Shown one piece after another: positions 42,330-51,747 of a stretch of 64,000 nucleotides of DNA. Source of the stretch: CBDFKV01 sp965249035. GTDB lineage: Bacteria > Pseudomonadota > Gammaproteobacteria > Arenicellales > Poriferihabitantaceae. The stretch covers positions 992,001 through 1,056,000 of the forward strand of contig CBDFKV010000007.1 in assembly GCA_965249035.1 (NCBI GenBank), in the 5' to 3' direction. Both the position numbers and the translations under genes were made by a program. Below the pieces are notes generated by a model. That model did not search any database. It was given only the letters and a program-made list of their open reading frames with translations, and was not told the DNA's origin. Numbering within the stretch: the stretch's first letter is position 1; each line of letters opens with the position of its first letter.

Positions 42330-44144
42330 TCAATCGCCATCGACTCGTAACACGGCTAAAAAAGCCTCTTGTGGAATCTCCACCGAGCCGATCTGCTTCA
42401 TTCGCTTTTTACCTTCTTTTTGTTTTTCCAGCAGCTTACGCTTGCGGCTAATATCACCACCGTAACACTTGGCTGTTACATTTTTACGTAAGGCTTTGAC
42501 CGATTCTCGTGAAATAATTTTCGCTCCGATTGCGGCCTGAATCGCAACATCAAACATTTGCCTCGGAATGAGTTTTCGCATACGTGACACTAACAAACGG
42601 CCGCGATAGGCAGCTTGATCTTTATGCACCAGCACCGCCAGCGGATCAACCCGCTCACCGTTAATCAGTATATCAACTTTGACCATATCCGCCGGTCGAT
42701 ATTGCAGAAACTCGTAGTCCAAAGAAGCATAACCGCGGGTGGCAGATTTCAACTGGTCAAAGAAATCCAGCACCACCTCATTCAGTGGCAACTCAAAGTG
42801 CATCATCACTTGCTGCGAGTGATAGTGCGTAGAGGTTTGAATTCCACGTTTTTCCATGCACAGCGTAATGACCGCACCGACGTACTCTTGCGGCACCAAG
42901 ATATTCGCGAGGATATACGGCTCACGAATTTCATGGATTTTGTTTGGGGTCGGCAATTCAGCCGGATTCGCAATCGTAATCACACTGCCGTCGGTCAACT
43001 CTATTTCATACACCACTGTCGGCGCGGTGGTAATCAAGTCAATGTTATATTCTCGCTCAAGCCGTTCCTGCACAATTTCCATGTGCAACAAGCCCAAAAA
43101 TCCGCAGCGAAATCCAAAGCCTAGTGCCTGCGACGTTTCCGGCTCAAAATGTAAGGAGCCATCATTAAGCGCCAGCTTTTCAAGCGCTGTTCTGAAATTC
43201 TCAAATTCAGAACTATCGATGGGGTACAGTCCCGCAAATACGGTCGGCCGTACCTCTTTAAACCCCGGCAGCGGTGAATCGGTAGGCTGTTGGCTGGCAG
43301 TAATGGTATCGCCCACTTTGGCGGAGCGCACGTCTTTGAGCGATGCCGTCAAAAACCCGACGGCGCCAGTCGTTAACGAAAGCTGGCTATTGGGTTTGGG
43401 GGTAAAAATACCGACGCCCTCAACTGGGTGATCAGAGCCAGTCGACATCATGCGGATTTTGAATTTTTTATTACCGATCAATTCGCCGTCAAAAACTCGC
43501 ACCAACGATACCACGCCCAGGTAATTATCGAACCAAGAATCCATGATCAGCGCCTTTAAGGGGCCATCAACCTTACCCTTGGGTGGTGGCAAACGATCAA
43601 TAATCGCTTCCAGTACAGCGTCAATACCCTCACCGGTTTTAGCGCTAACCAGCAAAGCATCGCTGGCATCAATGCCGATCACGTCTTCAACTTCCTGCAT
43701 GACCCGCTCCGGCTCTGCCGCTGGCAAATCAATTTTGTTCACCACTGTAATCACATCAAGCCCCAAATCAACCGCGGTATAACAGTTAGCCACAGTTTGA
43801 GCTTCCACACCCTGTGAGGCATCGACTACCAACAGCACGCCCTCACACGCAATCAGCGAGCGTGAGACTTCGTAAGAAAAGTCCACATGGCCCGGCGTAT
43901 CGATAAAATTGAGCTGATAGGTTTCACCATTATTGGCGTGATAATCGAGGGTGACACTTTGTGCCTTAATCGTAATTCCGCGCTCGCGCTCGATATCCAT
44001 CGAATCCAGCACTTGCTCTTTCATTTCACGCAGCTCCAAACCTTCACAGGCTTGAATCAAACGATCAGCCAAAGTCGACTTGCCATGGTCAACATGAGCA
44101 ATGATCGCAAAATTGCGAATATGGGATAAGGGCTTGGCAGTCAT
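42330..44144 (-). CDS. lepA: Elongation factor 4 (LepA)
   Basis: LepA is a ribosome-bound GTPase that back-translocates or resets stalled ribosomes. The 604-residue protein has G1 AHVDHGKST at residues 16-24, G3 DTPGHVDF near 83, and G4 NKIDLP near 137. The special C-terminal domain is intact, with ITAKCYGGD-like VTAKCYGGDISRKRKLLEKQ near 560, then KKRMKQIGSVEIPQEAFLA. E. coli LepA has 599 residues. Confidence 0.98.
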   Translation of the reverse strand: MTAKPLSHIRNFAIIAHVDHGKSTLADRLIQACEGLELREMKEQVLDSMDIERERGITIKAQSVTLDYHANNGETYQLNFIDTPGHVDFSYEVSRSLIACEGVLLVVDASQGVEAQTVANCYTAVDLGLDVITVVNKIDLPAAEPERVMQEVEDVIGIDASDALLVSAKTGEGIDAVLEAIIDRLPPPKGKVDGPLKALIMDSWFDNYLGVVSLVRVFDGELIGNKKFKIRMMSTGSDHPVEGVGIFTPKPNSQLSLTTGAVGFLTASLKDVRSAKVGDTITASQQPTDSPLPGFKEVRPTVFAGLYPIDSSEFENFRTALEKLALNDGSLHFEPETSQALGFGFRCGFLGLLHMEIVQERLEREYNIDLITTAPTVVYEIELTDGSVITIANPAELPTPNKIHEIREPYILANILVPQEYVGAVITLCMEKRGIQTSTHYHSQQVMMHFELPLNEVVLDFFDQLKSATRGYASLDYEFLQYRPADMVKVDILINGERVDPLAVLVHKDQAAYRGRLLVSRMRKLIPRQMFDVAIQAAIGAKIISRESVKALRKNVTAKCYGGDISRKRKLLEKQKEGKKRMKQIGSVEIPQEAFLAVLRVDGD

Positions 44145-44252
44145 ACGGTACGCTTGGCAGGCAAAAGATAAGGTCGCGGATTGTATGCTAAATCAAGTGT
44201 TTGTTCAGCCGCTGCATTCAGCGCATCAAACAATCTACAATGGCTTAGCAAG

Positions 44253-45068
44253 CTAAAAATAACAATGCTCTTTTGCGGGGAACTTGCCGGTCATCACTTC
44301 ATCGACATAACGTGCAACCGCACCTTGAATTCCATCATCGTGGCCGAGCAGGTAATTTTTCACAAATTTAGCCGACTTACCAGGATACAGACCAAGTAAG
44401 TCGTGCCAAACCAAAATCTGGCCGTCGGTGTCCGGCCCCGCGCCAATGCCGATCACAGGGATGTCCAAGGTTTCAGTCACTCGTTTTCCTAACTCAACCG
44501 GCACACACTCCAACAAAATAATGCTGGCACCTGCCTCTTGCAGTATCAGCGCTTCATCAATGATCGACTGCGCCGCAGCGGGGTCGCGTCCTTGCACCCG
44601 ATAACCGCCCAAGTGATTGACCGATTGCGGCGTCAAACCCATGTGCGCACAGACGGGGATCCCGCGTTCAGATAATAGTTTGGTCGAATTAGCCAACCAA
44701 CCTCCGCCTTCGAGCTTAACGATATGCGCGCCTTCTCGCATCAACACGGCGGCATTTTTAAGGCTTTCGGTCTCAGAGTAATAACTCATAAACGGTAAAT
44801 CAGCCATCAATAACGTGCTGGAGTTTCCGCGTTTGACGCAGCGCACGTGGTAGGCGGTATCTTCGATGGTGACTGGCAAGCTGCTGTCATGCCCTTGAAT
44901 GACCATGCCTAGGGAATCTCCCACTAAAATGACGTCTACACCCGATTGATTCGCCGCAACCGAGCTACAATAGTCGTAAGCAGTCAGGCAGACAAAATGC
45001 TCGCCGTCCTTTTTGCGCTTGTGTAAAGTTGAAATGGTTACCGTACTGCGTTGTGATTGGCTTGACAT
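44253..45068 (-). CDS. panB: 3-methyl-2-oxobutanoate hydroxymethyltransferase PanB
   Basis: PanB makes ketopantoate from 2-ketoisovalerate and methylene-tetrahydrofolate, the first step to pantothenate and CoA. The 271-residue protein has FVCLTAYDYCSSVAA, then the metal-binding VDVILVGDSLGMV near residue 45, PFMSYY near 87, AHMGLTPQSVNHLGG near 140 and GIGAGPDTDGQILVWHD near 205. panC, its usual partner, is not adjacent. It faces away from glnS with about 100 bases between. Confidence 0.96.
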   Translation of the reverse strand: MSSQSQRSTVTISTLHKRKKDGEHFVCLTAYDYCSSVAANQSGVDVILVGDSLGMVIQGHDSSLPVTIEDTAYHVRCVKRGNSSTLLMADLPFMSYYSETESLKNAAVLMREGAHIVKLEGGGWLANSTKLLSERGIPVCAHMGLTPQSVNHLGGYRVQGRDPAAAQSIIDEALILQEAGASIILLECVPVELGKRVTETLDIPVIGIGAGPDTDGQILVWHDLLGLYPGKSAKFVKNYLLGHDDGIQGAVARYVDEVMTGKFPAKEHCYF

Positions 45069-45112
45069 CTAGCGCTCTATGCAATTGATTTAAAGGGCTT
45101 GCGATTATAACG

Positions 45113-45141
45113 TTTAACCCCCATTAGCATAGCGTTATACT
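45113..45141 (+). promoter_or_regulatory. Candidate sigma-70 promoter for glnS
   Basis: TTTAAC at 45113-45118 and TATACT at 45136-45141 are separated by exactly 17 bases. Transcription would begin near 45148, leaving a leader of about 28 bases before the glnS ATG at 45176. It is in the divergent region between panB and glnS. Confidence 0.65.
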
Positions 45142-45175
45142 CGCCTCCCTTATCGTTAGCAGCTATTCATCCAGC

Positions 45176-46882
45176 ATGGCCAAATCGACACCGCGCGTCA
45201 ATTTTATACGCCAAATCATCCAAAATGACCTTAACAAAGGTAAACACGATCAGGTCTGCACTCGCTTTCCACCTGAACCGAATGGCTACCTTCATATTGG
45301 TCACGCAAAATCGATTTGTCTGAATTTTGGCATTGCCAACGACTTTGACGGTCAGTGTAACCTACGTTTTGACGACACCAACCCCAGCAAAGAAGATCAG
45401 GAATACGTTGACGCCATTATTGAAGACGTCAAGTGGCTGGGATTTGAATGGGCCGGTGAGATTCGTCATTCGTCTGACTATTTCCAGCAGCTACACGACT
45501 ACGCTGTAGAGCTAATCGAAAAAGGATTGGCCTATGTTGACAGCGACGACGCCGAGACCATGCGCTCCAAACGCGGTACTTTAACCGAGCCGGGCACCGA
45601 TAGTGCTTATCGTCAGCGCAGCATACAAGATAATCTGCACCTATTCACCGCGATGAAGAATGGCGACTGTGCTGATGGTGCGCAGGTCTTGCGGGCAAAA
45701 ATTGATATGGCATCGCCTAACATCAACCTGCGCGACCCGGTCATTTATCGCATCCGCCATATCCCGCATCAACGTACCGGGGATGACTGGTGCATCTACC
45801 CCATGTACGACTTCACTCACTGCATCAGTGATGCCATTGAAGGCATTACACATTCCTTATGCACTCTTGAATTTGAAGATCACCGACCGCTGTATGACTG
45901 GTTTCTGGATAACATCAGCATTGATAGCCACCCACAGCAAATCGAGTTTTCACGCCTGAATCTTGATTACACCGTCATGAGCAAACGTTTGCTGACGCAG
46001 TTGGTGGATGAAGGCAAAGTCAGCGGCTGGGATGATCCACGCATGCCAACCATTTCTGGTATTCGGCGGCGCGGATACACCGCGGCATCGCTGCGCGACT
46101 TCGCTGAGCGCGTTGGCGTCACCAAGAAAACCAATATTGTCGAACTATCCTACTTGGAAAGTATCTTGCGAGAAGAACTAGATCCGATCACACCCCGGGT
46201 GATGGGAGTGCTGGATCCACTCAAAGTCACCCTCAGCAATTATCCAGAAGATGAAAGCGAATACCTGCCCGCCAAAAATCATCCCAAAGATGACAGTCTA
46301 GGTACACGCGATATCCCGTTTTCAAAGACGCTGTATATCGAGCGCAATGACTTTATGGAACACCCTTCCAAGGGCTATTTTCGTCTTAGTCCAGGTTCCG
46401 AAGTGCGTCTGCGCTATGCCTACTACCTCACCTGTGATGAAGTCATAAAGGATGCAGCGGGCGAAGTGGTGGAGCTAATCTGCCACTATGACCCAGCGAC
46501 CAAGGGCGGCAGCTCGCCCGACGGACGTAAAGTTCGTGGCACCATTCACTGGGTTAGCGCAGAGCACGCGATTGATGCAGAAGTTCGCATTTATGACCGC
46601 TTATTTAACGTCGCTAACCCATTGGCAGATAAAGCCGACTTTCATGCACACCTGAACCCAGACTCACTGGAAATCAGGCAAGGCTGCAAGCTTGAGCCCT
46701 CTCTAGCCGATAGCGATGGTGATGGCGACACTAACATGAATAACACTGGCGAAGCTAAAACTGGGCGCTACCAGTTTGAGCGGTTGGGCTATTTCATCAT
46801 TGACCACGTTGATCACCGCCCCGATAAGCCCGTGTTTAATCGCATCGTCACTTTACGTGATTCGTGGGCAAGAGCCCAGTAA
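45176..46882 (+). CDS. glnS: Glutaminyl-tRNA synthetase
   Basis: GlnS charges tRNA-Gln with glutamine, so this organism does not rely only on the amidotransferase route. The 568-residue class I enzyme has PPEPNGYLHIGHAKSICLNF near residue 32 with the HIGH motif, and the KMSKS equivalent VMSKRLL near 268. The C-terminal anticodon-binding beta-barrels are present (FRLSPGSEVRLRYAYY). It is slightly longer than the E. coli enzyme (554), mainly through a Ser/Asp/Asn-rich insert near residue 515 (DSDGDGDTNMNNTGE). Confidence 0.97.
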   Translation: MAKSTPRVNFIRQIIQNDLNKGKHDQVCTRFPPEPNGYLHIGHAKSICLNFGIANDFDGQCNLRFDDTNPSKEDQEYVDAIIEDVKWLGFEWAGEIRHSSDYFQQLHDYAVELIEKGLAYVDSDDAETMRSKRGTLTEPGTDSAYRQRSIQDNLHLFTAMKNGDCADGAQVLRAKIDMASPNINLRDPVIYRIRHIPHQRTGDDWCIYPMYDFTHCISDAIEGITHSLCTLEFEDHRPLYDWFLDNISIDSHPQQIEFSRLNLDYTVMSKRLLTQLVDEGKVSGWDDPRMPTISGIRRRGYTAASLRDFAERVGVTKKTNIVELSYLESILREELDPITPRVMGVLDPLKVTLSNYPEDESEYLPAKNHPKDDSLGTRDIPFSKTLYIERNDFMEHPSKGYFRLSPGSEVRLRYAYYLTCDEVIKDAAGEVVELICHYDPATKGGSSPDGRKVRGTIHWVSAEHAIDAEVRIYDRLFNVANPLADKADFHAHLNPDSLEIRQGCKLEPSLADSDGDGDTNMNNTGEAKTGRYQFERLGYFIIDHVDHRPDKPVFNRIVTLRDSWARAQ

Positions 46883-46909
46883 AAAAACCAGCAATAGGAC
46901 CAAACCCTG

Positions 46910-47980
46910 ATGGAATTTCTTTCTGAATACGGCATTTTTTTGCTGAAAGCTCTAACAATTGTTATCGCAATTTTGGCCGTTTTTGGCGGTATCATGGCAC
47001 TGTCTCTACGTCATCGTGATGGCAGCGATGAACGCCTTGAGATCACCAATATTAATGAAAAATACGAACACATGACCGAAGCGCTGGACAGCGCACTGCT
47101 GGATCGCTATCAACTCAAGCAAAAGGCCAAAGCCGAAAAGAAAAAAGCCAAGGAAAAAGCCAAACAATTAAAGAAGCTCGCGAAGAAAGCTGCAAAAGAC
47201 AGTGGCAATACACCTGACGATGACTTCAAGAAGCGCCTGTTTGTTATTGATTTTGATGGTGATATTCAAGCCACACCAGTTAATCAGATGCGCGAAGAAA
47301 TTAGCGCGATCTTGTCATCTGCTACTGAAAAAGATGAGGTATTGCTGCGGCTCGAAAGTGGTGGAGGCGCGGTTCATGGTTATGGGCTAGCCGCGTCACA
47401 GCTTCAACGGATTCGTGACAAAGGCATTCCATTGACCATTTCGGTAGACAAAGTCGCTGCCAGCGGCGGCTATATGATGGCCTGTGTGGCTGACAAAATT
47501 ATCGCCGCACCCTTTTCGATCATTGGCTCAATCGGTGTGGTCGCGCAGATGCCCAACCTCCACCGGGTATTGCAAAAGAATGATATCGACTACGAACAGC
47601 TAACCGCTGGCGAGTACAAACGCACACTGACGGTATTTGGCGAGAATACCGATGAAGCCCGTGCAAAAATGCAGGAAGAACTGGAAGATGTGCATACCTT
47701 ATTCAAGCAGTTTGTCAGCGAGCGTCGGCCGTCTTTGGAAATCGACAAGGTTGCGACGGGTGAGCACTGGCTTGGAACACGCGCGAAGGAATTGGGCTTG
47801 GTTGATGAGCTAGTGACCAGCGATGATTATCTGATGTCGGCGCTGGAAGAAGCCGATATCATTACAATCAGCTACAGCGGCAAGAAAACCTTGATGGAAA
47901 AAATTAAAGACCGGATGGCAATGCTGGCCACCCATAAAAACCGTATGGAGCGTGACGCCCAGCTACCTCGCCTAATGTAA
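46910..47980 (+). CDS. sohB: Inner membrane serine protease SohB
   Basis: A 356-residue S49-family protease. It has an N-terminal membrane helix (residues 8-28), a Lys/Ala-rich charged coil (about 65-100), and the protease core with RLESGGGAVHGYGLAASQL and the catalytic serine in DKVAASGGYMMACVADKI near residue 183, then FSIIGSIGVVAQMPN. The catalytic Lys lies in LTAGEYKRTLTVFGENT near 235. It is co-directional with glnS (27-base gap) and the DUF3820 gene. Confidence 0.93.
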   Translation: MEFLSEYGIFLLKALTIVIAILAVFGGIMALSLRHRDGSDERLEITNINEKYEHMTEALDSALLDRYQLKQKAKAEKKKAKEKAKQLKKLAKKAAKDSGNTPDDDFKKRLFVIDFDGDIQATPVNQMREEISAILSSATEKDEVLLRLESGGGAVHGYGLAASQLQRIRDKGIPLTISVDKVAASGGYMMACVADKIIAAPFSIIGSIGVVAQMPNLHRVLQKNDIDYEQLTAGEYKRTLTVFGENTDEARAKMQEELEDVHTLFKQFVSERRPSLEIDKVATGEHWLGTRAKELGLVDELVTSDDYLMSALEEADIITISYSGKKTLMEKIKDRMAMLATHKNRMERDAQLPRLM

Positions 47981-48014
47981 AGCGAGTCACTGTCTGAACA
48001 AATAGCCCACCCCA

Positions 48015-48290
48015 ATGGATAGTCTAGGTTCGCCGATCTCCGACCACCCCTTTCAGCCAGAGATGCTGAAAAAACTGGCGACCACATCGATGCCTTTTGG
48101 GCGCTATCAAGGTCGACTGATTATTGACCTGCCTGAGCCTTATTTGTTGTGGTTCGCTAAAAAAGAAGCGTTCCCAAACGGACAGCTCGGCGAATTAATG
48201 AAAATCGCGCTGGAATTACATATCCATGGGCTAACCGGCTTAATCAAGCCGCTCAAAAATCCAACCGACGATAGTGATCAAAATTCGTAG
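48015..48290 (+). CDS. DUF3820 family protein
   Basis: A 91-residue protein with the DUF3820 core TSMPFGRYQGRLIIDLPEPYLLWF and FPNGQLGELMKIALEL. Members are sometimes called putative quorum-sensing-regulated virulence factors, a label with little biochemical support. It lies 34 bases after sohB and its last 13 bases overlap the end of the convergent sulfotransferase gene. Confidence 0.85.
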   Translation: MDSLGSPISDHPFQPEMLKKLATTSMPFGRYQGRLIIDLPEPYLLWFAKKEAFPNGQLGELMKIALELHIHGLTGLIKPLKNPTDDSDQNS

Positions 48291-48901
48291 TTAAACGCTT
48301 CGATATCCTGCGCCCAATGCTGGCGCACACGCTCGCGGCTGGCGTCGGTGTAATAGTCCCGATAACTGCCGTGCTTAAACGAGTTTAGCTTCTCCAATTT
48401 GACGGCTAAACCAAGATGATCGCTGGCCGCGTTAAAATCATCCACCAGGTTTTCAAAGCGGCCAATGAAATCCAAAGCATTATTGCCCTTCAGGTTGCAC
48501 ACCATCGGATACTGAGCCAACTTATTACGATGGATTTCATAGTCTACGTATTCGTCAAAACCATTCATGGCTTTAATCTTACGGTGCCGCGCACGACGGT
48601 TTTTATGAATCGCGGCGTTGTATTCCGATACCAATCGGTCCCAAGGGTTGCGGACAAAAGCAAATTTGTAATAACGATCAAACCGCTCGGCTGGCATCGT
48701 CTTTTGTGCGACCGCCAAACCACCATGCATTGGATATTTATAGCGGTGATAATCGTTTGGAAGCCCGAAGGCTCGGAGCACTGAATACCACTTTGACGTC
48801 GGTTGCTGGATCGCAAAAGGCAAGAGTGCGCTGGTAATGCTGGTGCCAGCAGTTTTTTCAATATGAACGAAAATAAATGCCTTTTGATCAGAAATCAACA
48901 T
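48278..48901 (-). CDS. Sulfotransferase family 2-type protein
   Basis: A 207-residue protein with a PAPS 5'-phosphosulfate loop FVHIEKTAGTSITSALL near residue 10 and a 3'-phosphate loop FAFVRNPWDRLVSEYNA near 82. Both are the two nucleotide-binding signatures of carbohydrate-type (family 2) sulfotransferases. It probably sulfates a sugar, lipid or surface polymer. No polysaccharide cluster is near, so the acceptor is unknown. It lies downstream of acetoacetyl-CoA synthetase on the same strand with an 18-base gap. Confidence 0.82.
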   Translation of the reverse strand: MLISDQKAFIFVHIEKTAGTSITSALLPFAIQQPTSKWYSVLRAFGLPNDYHRYKYPMHGGLAVAQKTMPAERFDRYYKFAFVRNPWDRLVSEYNAAIHKNRRARHRKIKAMNGFDEYVDYEIHRNKLAQYPMVCNLKGNNALDFIGRFENLVDDFNAASDHLGLAVKLEKLNSFKHGSYRDYYTDASRERVRQHWAQDIEAFNYEF

Positions 48902-48919
48902 TACCTAATAACGCGAAAG

Positions 48920-50890
48920 CTAGCTCTGTAACGCAGGCAAGTCTTTAAACAACTCCAGCGCCTCAGGATTCGCCAACGCTTCTTTATTTTTTACCACCTC
49001 ACCATGTACTACTTTGCGTACGGCCAATTCTACAATTTTCCCGCTCTTAGTTTTAGGTATATCCGCGACCTGAACGACTCTACCCGGCACGTGGCGTGGC
49101 GTGGTATTGGCGCGAATTTGCTGACGGATTTTTCGTTTCAACTCACCATCAAGCTCAATACCATCGCGCAACCGAACAAATAAAACCACCCGCACGTCAT
49201 CGCGCCATTGCTGTCCGATCACCAAAGATTCAAGTACTTCGTCCAGTTGCTCAACCTGCCGATAAATCTCTGCCGTGCCAATCCGAACCCCTCCCGGATT
49301 CAAGACGGCATCCGACCGTCCATAAATGACCACACCACCATGTTCGGTTAATGCCACGTAATCACCATGGCACCAGATATTATCAAATTGCGCAAAATAA
49401 GCATCGTGGTATTTCTCGCCCTCTGGGTCATTCCAAAAACCAATCGGCATGGACGGAAACGGTTTGACGCAACACAACTCACCTTTCTCTCCTGCTGGCA
49501 ATTCCTGCCCATCGTCATCCAGCACTTTAACTGCCATGCCCAAACCACGAGTTTGAATTTCACCGCGCCAAACCGGCACTATCGGACATCCCAGCACGAA
49601 ACAGGAAACGATATCCGTACCGCCTGAAATCGAGGCTAGTTGCATATCAGTCTTAATCGATTGATAGACAAAATCAAAGCTTTCGGGCACCAGCGGCGAA
49701 CCCGTCGACAGCATCGCCCGCAGTGCTGACAGGTTGTGTGTTTTTATTGGCTCTAAGCCCGCTTTGGCCACCGCATCAATATATTTCGCTGACGTGCCAA
49801 AATGAGTCATGCGCTCCTTTTCAGCAAAATCGAACAGAAACTCCGGCTCTGGCGCGAATGGCGAGCCGTCGAATAACAACAAGGTCGCATTCGAGGCCAA
49901 ACCACTCACCAGCCAATTCCACATCATCCAACCGCAGGTGGTAAAATAAAACAAGCGATCAGCGGGACGCACATCGGCGTGCAATTGATGCTCTTTGAGG
50001 TGCTGCAATAAAGTACCGCCCGCGCTGTGGACGATACATTTTGGCACCCCAGTCGTACCCGATGAAAACATTACATATAAGGGATGATCAAATGGTAGCT
50101 GCTCAAACTCAATATCAACGGGCTGATGCGGTGCAATAAATTCGGCCCAGGTAACTACTCCGCCCAGCTTACTGGTTTGGTTGAATTCATCACCGTAAGG
50201 AAACACCACCACGGTTTGCACGCTGGGCAACTGTATTGCCAGTTCAGCCAGCTTATCGTTCACCGAAAACCACTTACGATTGTAGAAATAGCCTTCTGCA
50301 CTAAACAGAACTTTGGGTTCAATCTGGCCAAACCGATCAACCACACCACGCACCCCAAAATCAGGTGAACACGACGACCAAATCGCACCAATTGAGGTGG
50401 TGGCCAACATCGCAATAATGGCTTCTGGCGTATTCGGAACGAATCCCGCCACTCGATCACCGGCCACCACTCCCATCGCTCGCAACGCCTGGGCCAGTTG
50501 TGACACCGCATCATATAAATCAGCGCGATTCAAACGACGCTCTACTAGACCCTCACCCGAAAAAACCAACGCTTCTTGCTGGTCGCGGTGGCTTAACAAA
50601 TTCTCAGCAAAATTAAGGCGCGCCTCAGGGAACCACTGAGCACCAGGCATTTTATCGCCATCAGCGAGGATTACCTCACCTTTGACGCTCGCCTTAACTT
50701 CACAAAAATCCCAAATCGCACCCCAAAACACGTCACTCTCAGTAACCGAGAAATCGTACAGCGCTGGGTAGTCCGCAATCTGTGCGCCTCCCGTCTCATT
50801 CAACCCCTGAATAAATGCGTGAATACGGGTTTGTTTTTGCGCCGCAGCATCTGGCTGCCACAACGGTGAATTGGTAGGGGTATCAATCAT
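48920..50890 (-). CDS. Acetoacetyl-CoA synthetase
   Basis: A 656-residue ANL-superfamily ligase that activates acetoacetate with ATP and CoA, used when growing on ketone bodies or poly-hydroxybutyrate. The P-loop-like YVMFSSGTTGVPKCIVHSAG near residue 275, WMMWNWLVSGLASNATLLLFDGSP near 325, GGTDIVSCFV near 430 and the hinge GRSDAVLNPGGVRIGTAEIY near 528 are all typical. The catalytic Lys is in IPKTKSGKIVE near 615. The family-specific N-terminal ACAS_N region is present (FWGAIWDFCEVKA). Confidence 0.93.
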   Translation of the reverse strand: MIDTPTNSPLWQPDAAAQKQTRIHAFIQGLNETGGAQIADYPALYDFSVTESDVFWGAIWDFCEVKASVKGEVILADGDKMPGAQWFPEARLNFAENLLSHRDQQEALVFSGEGLVERRLNRADLYDAVSQLAQALRAMGVVAGDRVAGFVPNTPEAIIAMLATTSIGAIWSSCSPDFGVRGVVDRFGQIEPKVLFSAEGYFYNRKWFSVNDKLAELAIQLPSVQTVVVFPYGDEFNQTSKLGGVVTWAEFIAPHQPVDIEFEQLPFDHPLYVMFSSGTTGVPKCIVHSAGGTLLQHLKEHQLHADVRPADRLFYFTTCGWMMWNWLVSGLASNATLLLFDGSPFAPEPEFLFDFAEKERMTHFGTSAKYIDAVAKAGLEPIKTHNLSALRAMLSTGSPLVPESFDFVYQSIKTDMQLASISGGTDIVSCFVLGCPIVPVWRGEIQTRGLGMAVKVLDDDGQELPAGEKGELCCVKPFPSMPIGFWNDPEGEKYHDAYFAQFDNIWCHGDYVALTEHGGVVIYGRSDAVLNPGGVRIGTAEIYRQVEQLDEVLESLVIGQQWRDDVRVVLFVRLRDGIELDGELKRKIRQQIRANTTPRHVPGRVVQVADIPKTKSGKIVELAVRKVVHGEVVKNKEALANPEALELFKDLPALQS

Positions 50891-51099
50891 TTATGAAATA
50901 TATTTAAATAACGGTTACGATGATTGCCATGCAAATGGCAAGCTGATATATTCGGCGGGTCTTAAGGCATTATATCAATCCTTACAATTTGTTTCGATCG
51001 AAAATAATGTGGTATTAAAGACACGAAAAGATGGATTTGTCCGAAAGCATCACCTACAGTTTCGTCCTTAGCCGCGTGTTCTACACCCGTGCTATACGA

Positions 51100-51747
51100 T
51101 AAAACACTGGGCGCGTTTTGGACGTATTACCCGACTGATGAGTCGGATTAGCGGGGAAAGCCGCTAAGGCAAAATTATCGCAAACTTGATTGGTGACAGC
51201 AAAACAAGTTTAGAACGCGATGTCGCTGACCGTCTGTACACCGCTTTAGATAAGCCTAATGTACAAGACCGAAAGACACCGAATCGTAGATCTGTCAGGC
51301 TTAACGACCCTCCTAAGACATGGGTTACTCCTGACTAGAGTGAATACTGCCCCTACCTACCCCAAGGGTTAACTGCCCGGGTTGGCAATAGGCGACAAGC
51401 AGCGTTAGTGCTGATGTAGGGATAAACAATTCCCTGAAGGGTATCGCCACCAGCTTGATTTAAGCTGCTGCATGCTTACTTGGTTTACGAGATAAAGACC
51501 GCGCGAGGGTTAACCTGAGGGTAACCCAAGGCTGGCAAATGCCAAACTTGGTTACCTTGCAGCTCGCACTGCGGTCGCAGCGTAGTTTCTTGTGGGTATC
51601 TTGCCCGCGCGCTGAAATGCCGCCTTGTTAGGCTTTCTCCATGATGTTATATGACGCGGTGAGTCGATAATTTTTTTGTCGACTTCTCGCAATTAGCGAC
51701 AATTAATGGCATGTACGCATGCCTGCAAGCAGTCGCGGAGAAGCACA
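51100..51747 (+). promoter_or_regulatory. Long hairpin-rich leader of the RNase E gene
   Basis: About 650 bases before rne hold no convincing coding frame but many perfect stems: CCGACT/AGTCGG (51131-51146), TTAGCGG/CCGCTAA (51148-51167), TAAGCCT/AGGCTTA (51251-51303), CAGC/GCTG near 51399-51413, AGCTT/AAGCT near 51452-51466, and CTGCG/CGCAG near 51569-51580. GGGTTA/TAACCC (51507-51527) and GGTAACCCAAG/CTTGGTTACC (51520-51556) share bases and cannot form together. E. coli rne has a 0.36-kb leader that controls its own mRNA decay, and Pseudomonas has the rne-II leader. This looks like the same kind of element; exact family not assigned. Confidence 0.6.
51662..51684 (+). promoter_or_regulatory. 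Hairpin with U-rich loop near the rne start codon
   Basis: AGTCGA and TCGACT form a six-base-pair stem around an 11-base loop TAATTTTTTTG, 64 bases upstream of the rne ATG. In E. coli, hairpin hp2 of the rne leader carries a U-rich internal loop through which RNase E represses its own mRNA. Position and U-richness are similar; direct homology is not shown. Confidence 0.5.

Noticed and set aside
50871..51071. A 66-codon frame between acetoacetyl-CoA synthetase and the rne leader
   Set aside because: It begins inside the opposite-strand gene, has no ribosome site and no recognisable pattern.
51135..51170. CTGATGA followed later by GGAAAG, resembling the hammerhead ribozyme core
   Set aside because: The GTCGG after CTGATGA pairs with the CCGAC before it, making an ordinary hairpin; the required stem II and its GAAA partner order are not there.
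51100..51700. The region was considered as tmRNA, RNase P RNA or 6S RNA
   Set aside because: No tmRNA tag or TTCGA acceptor arm, no GAGGAAAGTCC-type RNase P core, and no 6S bubble pattern could be found. A leader of rne fits better.
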